Shown here piece by piece: positions 1-11,815 of a stretch of DNA of 64,000 nt. The position numbers and the translations under genes were made by a program. Source of the DNA: Heliocidaris erythrogramma (taxonomy: Eukaryota; Echinodermata; Echinoidea; Camarodonta; Echinometridae); contig CM046858.1 of NCBI GenBank assembly GCA_025617745.1, positions 42,143,850 through 42,207,849 of the forward strand, written 5' to 3'. The notes under the pieces are model-generated. The model saw only the letters and a list, made by a program, of their open reading frames with translations. It had not been told where the DNA came from and made no database searches. Numbering within the stretch: position 1 is the stretch's first letter; each line of letters begins with the position of its first letter.

Positions 1-110
1 GATTTCTATATCATAGGGTTTGGAGTTGATAAGGCCACCCTGGATAAACAGGACATTATTGTTATTATTATCATTATCATTATTGTTATTTGATTTCCGG
101 AAAGTCTTTG
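1..110 (+). repeat. 3' tail of a truncated LINE (CR1/L2-like)
   Basis: The window opens with 'AAGGCCACCCTGGATAAA' followed by an (ATT/ATC)n run. That layout, a conserved end followed by a short AT-rich tandem tail, is typical of CR1/L2-like LINE 3' ends in invertebrates. No coding part is inside the window. The family is recalled from style and was not searched. Confidence 0.4.
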
Positions 111-501
111 CTATCATGTTTTTAAAAAAATCAATGAAAAAATCAATAATAAATTAATATATACAAAAAAACCTCTGATGGCTGCATATTTGTTTGAAAT
201 ATTGAACTATTATTGTAAGGAACTATGACCTTCAAGCGGAAAAAAACGAAATTAACGCCTGTGCTCTAAAGACCATATAGGTTGAATACAAATAAGACAC
301 AAAAACTCTACAGCAATATCAGGTATACTGCACGGGCAGGGGAACCGGGGGGGGGGGGGGGTGCGGAGGCTGTAGACATGTGTCATAAAGCCTCGGATAA
401 AAGGTTCGCAATTGTCGATAAATGAGTGAAATCAAATCAGCTATGGTAACCTAGGTGTCATCCCCACCCACCCAGGTGACGTCATTCCATTTCAACCATA
501 G

Positions 502-834
502 GCAGAAGGAGGCAAGCCAGCCGCACCTGTCATCGCTGCCGAGAATCCATCATCGACTCCGCCACTCATTACCAATACCGACACCACACCGATTGGCGCT
601 GGCCAGCAACCTCATCAAACGATCGCTGCTCAACCATGTCCTGAAACCTTCTCTAAAGTCTCCACCTCCGACCTGCCGCCAGGCCTAAAGAGAGAGAGGG
701 GCCGCCTGGCCACTTTAGCGTTCAAACTCCGACGTGAACAGAACGTATCGACTAAAGTAGTTACCAGGAAAAGATCTCCAACCGGCACCCAACAAGCGCC
801 ATGGACAGACTTCTCAGTACCGACACTAAATTGA
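502..834 (+). CDS. Unassigned open frame, possibly a last exon or LINE ORF1 tail
   Basis: An open frame of 110 codons follows an acceptor-like 'TTTCAACCATAG' and ends in TGA. The N-terminal two thirds is Pro/Thr/Ser-rich; the C-terminal third is basic (PPGLKRERGRL, then KVVTRKRSPTG). GC and codon content are clearly higher than in the AT-rich surroundings. A charged tail after a low-complexity stretch would suit a LINE ORF1 fragment or the last exon of a spliced gene, but I recognise no domain. There is no ATG in this frame, so if it is translated it must be joined to something upstream. A start-codon frame that overlaps it is a shadow. Confidence 0.3.
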   Translation, partial: AEGGKPAAPVIAAENPSSTPPLITNTDTTPIGAGQQPHQTIAAQPCPETFSKVSTSDLPPGLKRERGRLATLAFKLRREQNVSTKVVTRKRSPTGTQQAPWTDFSVPTLN

Positions 835-1023
835 AGGTCAGAATAACTTTTAATCACGTTACCTTGTTGGAATTGAACCTTAGTTCTGTTTACAATTGAT
901 AGAGGTTGTTTTTGTTTTGTTTTGTTTTGGTTTTTTTTTCTTGGTATTATGCCTGTTACAACATACTTTCCCCAAAGTTATTCAGAGGTACTGTGACCAA
1001 TCTACGGTCTATTTGTTCGTTCC

Positions 1024-1447
1024 TTAAAGGTAATGTACTACATTTTCATCCTAAAATCTGACTTTCCAAGATTGTTGTGTTATGCTGAAGATTACTAAAT
1101 GTGAGAAGTTATCACCAATCAATTAAGCAAAAAGATTGGTAATTATATGCGTATTTTTAATTATTCTAATAATAATTCTTTTATTCGCGGCCTCGAATTG
1201 AATCAGCGAAATTCAAAATCATTTTCGGCCGTTAGCTAACGGCCGAAAATAATTTTGAATTTCGCTGATTCAATTCGAGGCCGCGAATAAAAGAATTATT
1301 ATTAGAATAATTAAAAATACGCATATAATTACCAATCTTTTTGCTTAATTGATTGGTGATAACTTCTCACATTTAGTAATCTTCAGCATAACACAACAAT
1401 CTTGGAAAGTCAGATTTTAGGATGAAAATGTAGTACATTACCTTTAA
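1024..1447. repeat. Near-perfect fold-back element bounded by TTAA
   Basis: The two halves are almost exact reverse complements about the centre 'CGTTAGCTAACG' near 1235/1236, so the transcript or single strand would fold into a hairpin of about 210 bp. Both ends read TTAA then AGGTAATGTA (left), or its complement then TTAA (right). No ORF is credible. It is probably a fold-back non-autonomous DNA transposon; the TTAA boundary resembles the target site of piggyBac-type elements, though the ends do not start with the usual CC. Confidence 0.75.
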
Positions 1448-1449
1448 AG

Positions 1450-2396
1450 GGTATGTGATATGAAAGAATAAAATGACCTTCAACCGATGGAAAACCATAA
1501 AACCACCATCATAGGTCCAACACAATTTAGGTCGAAATTTTTCTGAGATACAGTATATGTAACTTTTATATTTGCCCCGGCCCACTTCTCTGGTATGCGA
1601 TATCGATAGTCGATATCGGATCTTAATTAGCTCTTGAAGTCATAATATTGAGAATAATTTGCGTTCCCACAGTGTATGTCAATGAGAAATTTGGTGTACT
1701 TCACATTTGATTTTAGCACATTATAATTACTCTGATTTAATGATGTTTCTGATATGAGGAATCAATGTGTAGTGATTCACCTTAACAAAACGAATTATCC
1801 TAACTCTTCCCTAAAGATCTTGTAAATAAAAAGTAATTTTTGACATTGAAAACATAGTAAACACTCAGAGAAAGGTTGTTAACCCTACTTGCAAAGGAAA
1901 TACCATTCTTTGTACCCTTTGTTTAGGTCTCTTTAAAGGTGAACTAGAGTAAGTGTCGTTGGTATATAGCTAATATAAGTTTGTTTTCCAAATTTCAATG
2001 CATTTTTAACTGAACATGTTATTACATGAATGTATGTTTTGTAAGTACTTTTATGGAATTGTTATAGTAAGCTGTTTATGTTATTTTTTACTTTCCATGT
2101 TGATTTAGTTTTTTTAGTTGTTCGGTTATTTAATTATTTACAAAATATAGTGCTGTTATATTTACTAAAATAAATTTGCTATTTTTGATTATCAAATCTA
2201 CAAAAATGTATTTTGAAACCTGTGCTATGTTACATGTTGATGTCCAGATCTGTATAAAATATATATAAAGGCCTATTTATGTTTGAAAATTAATCATTAA
2301 AGTGAGTAAACATGTTTTATTTATGTATTTTAGTCACATTTGTGCTTTTTGTTTTATTCATAATTGTATTTTGTACATTTTCTTTCACATTAAAAG
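1450..2396. other. AT-rich spacer, no gene seen
   Basis: AT-rich sequence with no sustained open frame and no recognised repeat. A long T-rich stretch at about 2300-2392 could serve as the polypyrimidine tract of the exon-like frame that starts at 2397. Confidence 0.5.
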
Positions 2397-2838
2397 TGGT
2401 GTCATACATGATGAGGATCAGAAAGGGACCGAACAACATGCTGCATGCGGCGAGGTGGAAAAGAGTTCACATTCGTCACAAGCTCGACAAGAGACACTAC
2501 ACCAGGATAGAGATGAGCATTTTCCTGAGCCATCTTACCAGTATAAACCACCTTCTAGAGTTTCAACATCGTCCATCAGACGACGATGTCAAAATAAAGA
2601 GATGGATGATGGGGAATACAAACATGGGGAGTTCTTAAAGAAGAAAACCACAGAGAAGCTTATGCGGGGGAACTCTGAAGTCCCATTCCCTCATCTAGAC
2701 AAGCCACGAGGCATCCCACCACTCAAGAAGAACGACATTCTCACAAAATTATGCCGGTTTATGCCATCGAATCGTCATTCGTTTTGGGAAGGACTGCCAG
2801 AAAACACTGTTTCTTTGGATTTGATCGACAATGATTAA
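2397..2838 (+). CDS. Unrecognised last-exon-like frame
   Basis: After a T-rich tract and the acceptor-like 'ACATTAAAAG', a frame stays open for about 147 codons to a TAA. The product is hydrophilic: an acidic and Gln/Ser-rich start, a basic KKKTTEK region, and a C-terminus containing FMPSNRHSFWEGLPEN. That aromatic, Pro-containing ending looks like a conserved motif rather than random translation, but I cannot name a family. Composition is richer in GC than the flanks. The start predicted from the first ATG (2302) lies in the T-rich tract and would give an implausible Phe/Ile-rich leader, so I prefer the spliced reading. The next 600 bp contain a direct repeat, so it may belong to a mobile element. 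Confidence 0.4.
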
Positions 2839-2845
2839 CATCATA

Positions 2846-3410
2846 CAGACTAAACATGAAAGAAAATGGAGGTGGCAGAACTTTGCAAGTTATTAGAAAA
2901 TTCAGATACAGCTGACGTTTTCTTCATTTTCAACCGTTCTAAGCACATGAATTGTAGAGAGAAAAGAGATTACCAGCTGCATTGAGAAACTTTAATGAAT
3001 CACTAAAGCAAGAAAACCTACTTAGAAATGCTTTAATGGTTTTTAAACAAGCAGTCAACTGAGTGTTAACTTTTATGTGGGTAACAGCGTTTGAAGAATT
3101 TTCTTCAGAAATACATTACGTTTTAAAGGTTAAACGTTGCCAATTTACGTGGAAAACAGTGAATTTTAACTGTTTATGTTGCCAATTTAAGAATTTTTGA
3201 CAATTTTAGTGAGAATTTTACATTTGAAAATTCTCTGCATCAAACGACAATTGGTTACACAATCACAATGGTCAGATTTGGACTATAATTTTTTCTCTTT
3301 CGTCTCATGTTAGGCCTATGGTATATTTTTCAGATTTCTGAATCAAAAGTTATACAGACTAAACATGACAGAAAATGGAGGTGGCAGAACTTTACAAGTT
3401 ATTAGAAAAT
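2846..3410. repeat. Direct repeat pair around spacer
   Basis: A segment of about 55 bp beginning 'CAGACTAAACATGA' and running through 'GGAGGTGGCAGAACTTT' occurs at 2846-2901 and again at 3354-3410 with few changes. The sequence between is AT-rich and non-coding. Confidence 0.6.
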
Positions 3411-4181
3411 GGTTACCATGGAAACTCTCTAATTATTATCAGTATACAAATGCCATTGCAAAAATAATTCAGAATAATTTACAGATAATGCTTTACACAG
3501 ATCTGGTGTAATGGACTAATACGAAAATGGATTTCCAACTATTTTTCACAAAATTGTTCTTTGATAAAAAATCTGCGTATTATGTGAACACTGGTTTACC
3601 ATGGAAATGTTAAAAATACATCATTAAATATTGTATTTGGATACAATTGCCATTGCACAGATGTTCCAGTACTATAATACATTTCACATATGTTTAATAT
3701 AATGTACCATTATGAAGATAGATCCTGGACTACAAACATTTTTTACACGATTGTCATTTTATATCGAAAACCTTGTATTTGTTCATATTCGTTGCCATGG
3801 AAACATTTCAAATGCATCATGAATTTTTATAACTACGATTCGGTACTATTCACATTAAATTTTGTTGAAAAATCATTTTTTTTGGTACATGCTTCCTTAT
3901 GCAGTGATTTGGGCGTGAGGTAAACTTAGAGAAAACCACGACAAAAGGAAGTATGGGACAATTATCGAAAAACATGGCGGAAATTCACAAAACTTTGTTG
4001 TAGTCAAATAGAACATTATATTACCTAGAAACTTGATATAACTTCTTCGGACCATATCCAGACATTCTGGGGGGCTGGCCAAAAAACAAACTTTGATAAA
4101 TAACTCAAAACCACCGTGTTGTCCCATACTTCCTTCTGTCGTGGGGAGGCAATGTAACATTCTATACACTTTTTTTCGAGT

Positions 4182-4945
4182 CAATAGAGCGGAGATAGAA
4201 TCGATGACTTTCAAGATGAGACGCAGCTTATCTTCATCATGTTCATACCGCCAGTTAGCGGACAATTCTCTTATTCGTTTAAAAAGCCGAACAGAAAAGA
4301 AAGAGTTCCCTTTCAAAACAGAATTAAGAATAACTGTTGAAATTATGATACTGGTGAAAGATTTAGAAGGAGAGAGAGAATTGTCTGGGTGTCAACTTTT
4401 ACAAAAAGCAGTTGTCATTATTTTTTTTTAAAGATCTACATGTAGTTAACTAGAGCGGCGCTATAAGAAGCAGTTTATCTTCATCCCGCTATTGAACATG
4501 ACCATAAAATGCGGTCAATTCTGTAACTCTTTTTGACAGCCGAAAATAAAAGAAAATTATTTGTTTTTTAACTAGAATGAAAAGGCCCTTGGTTGTGATA
4601 ATGAAACAAGTACCTGATTTGCTTAAGCTTGAGTTAACAAGAGCGGAAACGATGACTTTCAAGCTAAGACGCAGTTTATCTTCATCATGTTCATACCGCC
4701 AGCCAACATAATTAGCGGCAAATTCTCTTATTCGTTTAAAAAGCCGAACAGAAAAGAAAGACTTAGCTTTCAAAACAGAATTAAAAATAACTGTTGAAAT
4801 TATGATACAAGTGAAAGATTTAGGAAAGAAAGAATTGTCTGGATGTCAAATTTTACAAAAAGCAGTTGTCATTATTATTTATTTTTTAAAGCTGTAGTTA
4901 ACTAGAGCGGCGTTAAGAAGCAGTTTATCTCCATCCCGCTGTTGG
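4182..4945. repeat. Two tandem copies of a ~310-bp repeat
   Basis: Copy 1 (about 4182-4490) and copy 2 (about 4633-4942) share 'CATGTTCATACCGCCAG', 'TCGTTTAAAAAGCCGAAC' and 'AAAAAGCAGTTGTCATTA' in the same order. Weaker third and fourth copies lie at about 6740-7110. Open frames on both strands within the copies (for instance 4316-3897 and 4773-4489 minus) repeat each other because the DNA is duplicated and show no family signature. Confidence 0.7.
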
Positions 4946-4955
4946 AAAACGGAAC

Positions 4956-5875
4956 CAATGTTACAAATTCCTTTCGGATCCAGAATTTCTGCAGTTACGC
5001 AATACCCTGGATACTATGATGCAGGAAAGAAGGAAGGCTGGAGTGGGAATAAGGCGTCAACAAGCAGAGGTTATAGATATTGACGAAGAAGAACTTATGT
5101 GGGAAAAGAATGTTCTGGGATCAGATAGTCCATCTAAACTTGTGAACACTCTTGTTTACCTGGTTGGTTTGAACTTTGCACTTCGCGGGGGTCAGGAACA
5201 TCGAAGTTTGAGATGGAAAAATTCCCAATTACAGTTGATGAATGCAAAAGATGGTAAGAGCTTCCTCCGATACACGGAGGATGTATCCAAAACCAATAGA
5301 GCAGGGTTAAAACATAGAAAGATAAAGCCTAAAGTCGTAGACGCCTACGAAAATAAGAATGATCGGGCCCGCTGTATGGTTACTTTTGTTCAAAAAGTAT
5401 ATAGCTCATTGCCGCCCCCCCCCCCCCCCCAGAAGGATCCCGACCAGATTCTTTCTATTTGCGTCCACTGGCCAAGCCAAAAGGAAATATTTGGTTTGCA
5501 TCACAACCTATCGGCAGACACAAATTGTCCAAGGTAGTTCAAGATTTGTTTAAACAGGCAGGTTTATTAGGTCACAGAACAAATCATTCACTGTGGGCAA
5601 GCGCTGCAACTAAGCTGTATGACCAGCACGTAGATGAACAATTAACAACTGAAGTTACAGGACACAGATCTAATAATGCTTTCCGAAATAATAAGAGGAC
5701 CAGTGAAAACCTAAAAAGACATGTAAATTCTATAGTACAGGGCATTCCAGAGGAGAAAAGTCCTGAAAAAATAGGCACTAACACTTCATCAAATGACATT
5801 TTAGTGAAGGAAGTTTGTGATGGGGAAGAAACTAAAGCAAAAAGCATTTGTTTGACAGTGAACCTAAATATTTAA
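4956..5875 (+). pseudogene. Crypton/DUF3504-type tyrosine recombinase, degenerate
   Basis: The frame starts in a region reading FLSDPEFLQLRNTLD, the usual opening of the Crypton-derived recombinase domain (DUF3504-like, as found in ZMYM2, QRICH1 and KCTD1 relatives and in Crypton transposons). It continues through FALRGGQEHRSLRW (first catalytic Arg), KDPD and FYLRPL, then HRTNHSLW and VTGHRSNNAFRNNKR. A frame change lies between KDPD and FYLRPL near 5442-5450, just after a poly-C run at about 5413-5430. Two of the expected catalytic residues are replaced: the Arg of the H-x-x-R box is Trp (NHSLW) and the final Tyr position is Asn (FRNNKR). This is therefore a dead copy. Whether it came from a transposon or a retroposed host gene cannot be told here. 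Confidence 0.7.
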
Positions 5876-5879
5876 AGCA

Positions 5880-8338
5880 ATATTATAACATTTGGTCACA
5901 ATGACGCCCCCTGGATCCTGGTTAAAAAAAAACTTATTTGCGTACATTATAATTATCTGCACATGATCTGCACGGATAAACTAAGCTATACCCTGTAAAA
6001 ATTGAGAGCCATTGAATGGTGCTGTAATTATAAAAAACAAATGAGTAATTTTGAATACTGGTTTTAATAGACGAATTCGGAACTTTTGCATCAAGCAAAC
6101 GATAAAATCTTTATGATGTAATGGTTATGCATTGAAAAATAAAAAAGAGAAAAAAATAGAAAGGGTGTGAAGGTGGATATTTTACATTGCTTTAATATGC
6201 ATTATAGTAAAATAATGTATGCATGAAAATTAAGGCGACTGAGCCAATTACACAAATGTTTATTAAGTTGTACCACATTAATGACTCCTTTAATAGACCT
6301 TTTCACAAATGGATTCAAATTTATGGATATTTCTACCAGAAAACCTAGTGACAAGCAATGTCATTCACTTGTTCCATTGTGCATACATTAATTGTAGCTA
6401 TGTCAGGCAAGCTTTGCCCAGATCTCGGGCAAGCCATAAAATCTGAAAACATTTGTGAAATGGTCTATTGGGTCGATAACCAAGATAAGTTTCAACTAAC
6501 TTGAATTACGATTTGTCAGCCATCTATGATTATAATAGTGACAAAATTGTAGTATTTTCTCAGCTATATGTACTCTCCTTTTCATGCCCAACATTGTTTT
6601 CTACGAATGCAGCGATGATATTCATAACAAGCCGTTTGTACTCTTCGCTACAACAATTGTTGCGAAAGGCGTGTTATTTCCGATATCATTCCATTCGTTG
6701 AAAATAATGTCGTGAAAGTACAAAAGACAGATGTCAGAGCTGGGTGTTAAAAAGGTAGCATGAACTAGAGCAGGATAAATGTAGCTTTTCAACCATACAG
6801 AAAAGGACCTATGTGGAGATTATGAAACAAGCGCGTGATTTAGAAGGACAATTGGAGAAAAGAAAAATCAATCATCTGAACTAGAGCAGGATAAAATTTC
6901 TTTACTATGAATCTGTTTCATTCCATCGTTGTTTATAAAGTAAAAAGCGAACAGAAAACAGAGCTAGCTTTCAAAAGAAAGAAAGACAACTGTCGAGATT
7001 ATGAAACAGGTGCGTGATGTAGGAGAGAGAGAAAAATCAGTTATCGTGTGTTAATTCTTCAGCTTTAGAAAGCGGCGATTCTATTGCTCTTTCATAAGAC
7101 GAAAAGTAAAAAAGTAAGTTTTATGTTCAGACATCAACGATCTCTGTCAATATCATTTTAGTAAAGACTCGTCTATTCAGTAATTTTGCCATAATTGAAT
7201 GATTTTGCGACAATCGAATCCAAGCTTTAAAAAGAAAGCAAATAACATTGAAAGATCAATTTTACATGATTAATTTAGAAAAGAAATATAGTGCAATAAA
7301 AAACCTCGAGCTATAATCCAATACATTTCCCGGCACAAAATGACAGAACCTTTTGACTATAGCTAGGTTAATCAACCCTTTAAGAAAAGCATATACCGGC
7401 ATAGGAAAGGCTGAACGAAAAAGCACGAAGTTGATGCGGGAAGCTTTTTCAGTGCCGTGAAACTACTTGATTTGCTACCCCCTTAAAGCGTTAGAATTCA
7501 TGGTTTGAATGTTTTCATGAGAAGAGATCCTAAAGAAACATAAGAACTACTTTTATTAGAATTAATAAACGGTTAATAATCTAGTTGACATTACGAAAGG
7601 AAAATGCTGCATGTCAGCAAAACGGAAGTCAAACTTTGGAAGCGTTTTTTCTCGGAGAAATACTTTACCACAGTCCTACTTTACTCAAGTTTCAAACGCA
7701 ATTTTCTCCACTAATAATCACTCTTAGAGTTGAACTTTATACCAAATTAAAGCTTATGAAACGGAGAATAATAATCAATAATAAAATGAAATTTCAAAAA
7801 TGCGACTTCTGTCTCATTTTGACGTGATGGGTCACATATATATATGATTAAGTAAAGCTTAAAAGCGTGGTACCAACAGCTACGTCTGCAGGTGTACCTA
7901 TTTTGTTGCCTCTCTCTCTCTCTATAATATATATAAAGTTCAAAAAGTTCTGCGACGGAGATAAAAAGTAGAGAGAGACACAGAATAAAAGACTCCGTAA
8001 GACAAAAGGTTCAGTATTTCGCTTATAAGGCTTCTTCAGGAAATGATACTTCAGTACAAGAAATGCACCAAGCATCTAGTGCATAGTGCGTAATTATTGT
8101 CAAAACCAACATATATATATATACATATTGGATAATTGATTACACATTTATTATGTGTTACTTGTTTTGGGTGGCGTCGTTAATACGTGAAACTGCTTTA
8201 AAAGAGAGCCCCGTAGAAAGAAACAAAAAAAGAGAAATGAACTAAATACCTTTTGTCACACTTATCTATTAATACGTTTGTCTGCAATCTTTTTTCAATT
8301 TTACAATTCAAGAAGAGATAAACTGTAGTTAATTTTAC
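5880..8338. other. AT-rich spacer or 3' intron of the methyltransferase gene
   Basis: No convincing exon is visible on either strand. It contains diverged copies of the 4182-4945 repeat (about 6740-7110), a (CT)n run at about 7910-7925 and (AT)n runs near 8110. The C-terminal exons of the methyltransferase should lie in this direction on the minus strand, but I could not find them. Confidence 0.5.
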
Positions 8339-8667
8339 CTTGAGAAATGAGCCCCATTTAGAATGTTTTCGAATCCAGGCATCGCCCGTTTCACCGTAGC
8401 AACTGGTCTTGCCATGGAGCTGAGATCTAAGCACAAACCCAAGGACGAATCTTCCACCAGGTTTGAGGCAGTGGAAGATATTCTTTAGAACACTCTCGTG
8501 ATTCTTGCACCAGTGAAGAGTTGCCAAACAGACAGTTTTGGTGAACTTTTCACGCAAATCGCCATGGTGATCACCGAACATCTGCGCGTCTTCTTCTATG
8601 TATCGTACATTTGGCCCGGAGTTTTTCTGCTTTGCAAATTCTATCATTCCTGGGGAGATGTCCAATC
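8339..8667 (-). CDS. SAM-dependent methyltransferase, second coding exon
   Basis: This exon of 329 nt encodes LDISPGMIEFAKQKN (post-motif I, the acidic residue that binds the SAM ribose), then ATLHWCKNHESVLKNI (motif IV/V region) and CLKPGGRFVLGF (motif VI). The order and spacing fit class I (Rossmann-fold) methyltransferases of the juvenile-hormone-acid-methyltransferase-like group; the substrate cannot be read from this. Splice sites are good: acceptor 'TTATTTCTTGCAG' on the minus strand ending at 8668, and donor 'AAG|GTAAAA' at 8338. The 5' end completes a phase-1 codon left by the exon at 30539-30353 to give GLDISPGM, which joins the two exons into one gene. The 3' end is phase 0. Residues after SFLK, perhaps a further 120-150, are not seen in the window. 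A Tc1 element begins 34 bp upstream of the acceptor. Confidence 0.85.
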
Positions 8668-8701
8668 CTGCAAGAAATAATTATCCCAAAGATAAATAGT
8701 A

Positions 8702-10200
8702 CACTGTTGGTCATAAAGGTGGAATAAAATATTTTTGAATAAAAATCGACAGTTTTGTTGGTATTTGAAAGGCTACGCGTAGACAAAACGGTAATTGAGT
8801 GATTACATAATGTTTCCCCATTACACAGGTGACATTATAACATGAGAAATTTGGATTACGTAATAAATTCTTTTGTTGTAGACTATAAAAGCCTATGCAT
8901 ATGATATTCTGTCCCTTTCCCTGATTTAGCACTGTGTATAAGAAGGTTGCATTTTTTCGAGTTCCTTGTACCGTTTGAAATAAAAATCGGTAGAGACGTT
9001 CCCTGGACTATGTCTGGTCCAACGGCAACAGCAACACGCGAGAGAGTGGTAGCACTGCGACAGGAGGGCTACAAGCAGACTGATATCGTAGAAGTCCTAG
9101 GGATATCACAGAGTGCAGTCTCTAAGATCCTGAAACGTCAACGTGAGGCGGGGAATGTGCGGCCACGGAAATATCCAGGACGTCCCAGATTGACCACAAG
9201 AAGAGATGATAGCCAACTGTTGAATTTCAGCCGCAGAAACCGGAAATTGCCCACGAGCCGTCTTCGTCGCTTGTGGAGGAGATATCATGGGATCAACGTT
9301 TCCCGGTCAACCGTTAATCGCAGATTGCTCCAACATGGTTACCGAGCACGACGGTTGACCAAATGTCCACGCCTGTCTGTTCGCCACAGAGTAGCTCGTC
9401 TTCTTTGGGCTAGGGAGCACAGAAGGCTTCATCCAGGACATTGGCAACATGTGGTCTTCAACCTTCGCGATCAGGCGGAGGCGGCTCACTGAGGATATGG
9501 GTTGGAGTTCCACTGTCTTCCATATGCAAGACGAGTGTATGGGCACAATTTCCGACTGCAGGATGACAACGCTAGACCGCACAGGGCCGCTGCAGTAAGG
9601 GAATTCCTGGAGGCAGAGGGCGTCGTACAGTTGCCATGGCCAGCTTGTTCGCCGGATATGAACCCCATAGAGCATGCATGGGATGCCCTAGGCCGAGCCA
9701 TCAACGACAGAGAGGTCATTCCTCAAAATCTGCAGGAGTTGGCAGATGCTCTGAGGGAAGAATGGGACGCTATGCCTGTTGACGTCATCAACAAGCTAGT
9801 GGACAGCATGCCACGACGTCTGCATGCGCTGGTTCGTGCCAGGGGTGGACATACCCGATACTAGTGACTGAGTAAGAACAATGACTCAAGTTTGATGCAA
9901 ATTTGTCCATGAAATCACAAAAAAGAAGTCATCTGGAAAACTGAGAGAGATTGAAAACAAATACTGTATCTCATGATCCTTTAATTTACTGTATATTGTC
10001 GTCATTGTTGTTCTATGCTCATGACATCCATCGCTTAGGACATAAACTTGTAACATATCACTGCCAAACGTGTGTAAAAGGCAGAATAATAAAGTAAAGT
10101 GGTTATCATGCACCATAAATGCCATATTCAAATCATGTTGTAATAATTACGCTGTGAAAATTTGGTGAAAAAAAATATTCCACCTTTATGACCAACAGTG
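8702..10200 (+). mobile_element. Tc1-type DNA transposon, non-functional
   Basis: Terminal inverted repeats start 'CACTGTTGGTCATAAAGG' on the left and end with the complement on the right, about 26 bp matching, directly flanked by TA (8700-8701 and 10201-10202). The interior holds a transposase frame at 9010-9864. TA duplication, TIRs and DD34E-type residues define the Tc1/mariner superfamily. About 330 bp of non-coding sequence follow the transposase. Confidence 0.92.
9010..9864 (+). pseudogene. Tc1 transposase with internal deletion and stop
   Basis: From ATG 9010 the protein begins MSGPTATATRERV and contains a paired-like double helix-turn-helix DNA-binding region (GYKQTDIVEVLGISQSAVSK, then SRSTVNRRLLQHGYR). 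At HWQHVVF the usual SDESRF block, carrying the first catalytic Asp, is missing; a garbled stretch with a TGA at 9490-9492 follows. The frame then resumes with LPYARRVYGHNF, LQDDNARPH (second Asp) and SPDMNPIEHAWD (Glu, 34 residues on, DD34E). About 60-70 residues are deleted against a normal length near 340. It ends RARGGHTRY at 9864. Binding to its own TIRs could persist, but catalysis cannot. Confidence 0.92.
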
Positions 10201-10324
10201 TATTATCAGTAATAATATCAATAATATGAATGCACGTGGGAACTTTATTACGCAAATTCTGTAGACATTTGAAATACAGTTCTTTGTTAATAGGACGACA
10301 CTAGCGAGCACTACTGCTAGTAGA

Positions 10325-10445
10325 GTGTGCACGCCACTGGCGTAAATCCCGGGGGAATGGGATTGGGGGGGGGGGGGGTATGCATCCCCCACTTTTGATG
10401 GAGGGGGGTGGCCTGTACAAATATCACCCCACCAACTTTTGAGGG
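10325..10445. repeat. Poly-G-cored dispersed repeat
   Basis: Sequence 'GCGTAAATCCCGGGGG' leads into a run of 14 G, then 'TATGCATCCCCCAC'. It belongs to the family of G-run repeats scattered over the window (about 350, 16090, 17050, 38270, 42365, 50260). The rest of 10446-11718 shows no gene. Confidence 0.55.
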
Positions 10446-11718
10446 AAAATTAATGTTTTTAAAACATCAATTTTGACATAAACCATATTTAATGACTCTA
10501 AAGTTGTGAAAATTTCATGCTATTGCATGTATAATGCAAATATAGGCTTTGAACGTCAAGAGTCCTATTTTTCTTCTTCACATCTTGTTCATCTCCATTT
10601 GTTACCATTAAGATCGTGCTTGGAGTGAATCCCGGAAAATGAGGTGCGTGGCATTATGATTTCCTCTCGAAATTACAGTTCTAAATTTATCGTCGAGAGC
10701 TAATTTGACACGGAGATGGCTGTCCTCACACGCTGCGGCTCATAACAGCTACCCAGGCAGTCCCGGGTCAGTTCCAGCCACGCGCGCTGTGGCTATTTCG
10801 ACGTAGCATAAAAAATTCAGTTCATGCAAGCAAGAAAAGTTGGATCTAAGTAGATATAACGTTAGTCAACTCTTTGAATTATGATAGAATATTGCATAAG
10901 CTTTTCCCCATGATGTTCATCTGTATGTTGCACACAAGCGTATCCATTAGTCCAACTTGGTCTTGGATCTAACGTACGGTTAGAATAGATTTGGAAACTG
11001 AGTGTGACTGTGACTGTGACTGTGTGGTGGGATTCTACAATGTTGATGATTTTGATAAGATATGTAACAGACCGAAATTAGTGGAGATATAAATTTGTTA
11101 ATGTAACAGGAGGTTTTACTGTTTTTAACTGACATTTGTTGATATTTTATTCCATAACCGAAGTCTGAAAAATAGTATCTTGAGTAGATGTAGACTTAGC
11201 AAGGGTTAAAGCTGTGCTTGGGGGACAAATTCAAAGTAACCATGTTTGATAACAAATTAGGATGGATGTAGACTCTGTTCAACTTCACTTTCATGCCTGA
11301 CTTTGTTTTCGTTCTCAAAAGACTTGGATCTATTATCATACTTGGTTCAGTTCATGCCATTTGGTCAATTAAACTGACTAAGTTAAATATAGTCTGATAG
11401 ACCGATTTTTTTTTTCATGGGGGCGGGGGAAGGCAAATGTATTTTGGGCAAAACTTCAGTCTGGTGTAAAACCAGTTTAGGGATCCCTGTACAAAATTTC
11501 AGACACGCTAGAAGTTACTGAGGTTGTTTTTTTTCTTTCCAAGAAACCTTTAAAGATTGAATATAATACTGAATTTTTACCTATTACAAATAATGGATTG
11601 GAATTTATTTGCCTGATAAAAATAATTATTATCAGTGTAACTATGACTGTATCAAGAAACCCTGAAAATGTTACAACTGTGTTTTTTTTTTGGTTTTTTG
11701 TTTGTTTTGTTTTAACAG

Positions 11719-11815
11719 ATCAAAATGGAAAAGAACCCAAGAAATGTTATTCAAACATTGCGACAACTGTTGACCGTACATGATGAAGCAGAAATTTAGC
11801 CCTCCTAAATTACAG
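11719..11815 (+). other. Candidate mini-exon
   Basis: A long T/G-rich tract and 'TTTTAACAG' precede it and 'TACAG|GTAAGTTT' follows, an excellent acceptor-donor pair around 97 nt. Inside, an ATG opens a 24-codon frame (MEKNPRNVIQTL...) that ends in TAG before the donor, so it would be a 5'-UTR exon with a short upstream ORF or part of a non-coding RNA. It runs antisense to the methyltransferase transcript, inside its intron. Confidence 0.35.

Noticed and set aside
3897-4773. Minus-strand frames with a shared MK(G/A)(N/K)SFFSVRLFKRIRE start
   Set aside because: The similarity comes from the tandem DNA repeat; both strands are open and no motif or codon signal is seen.
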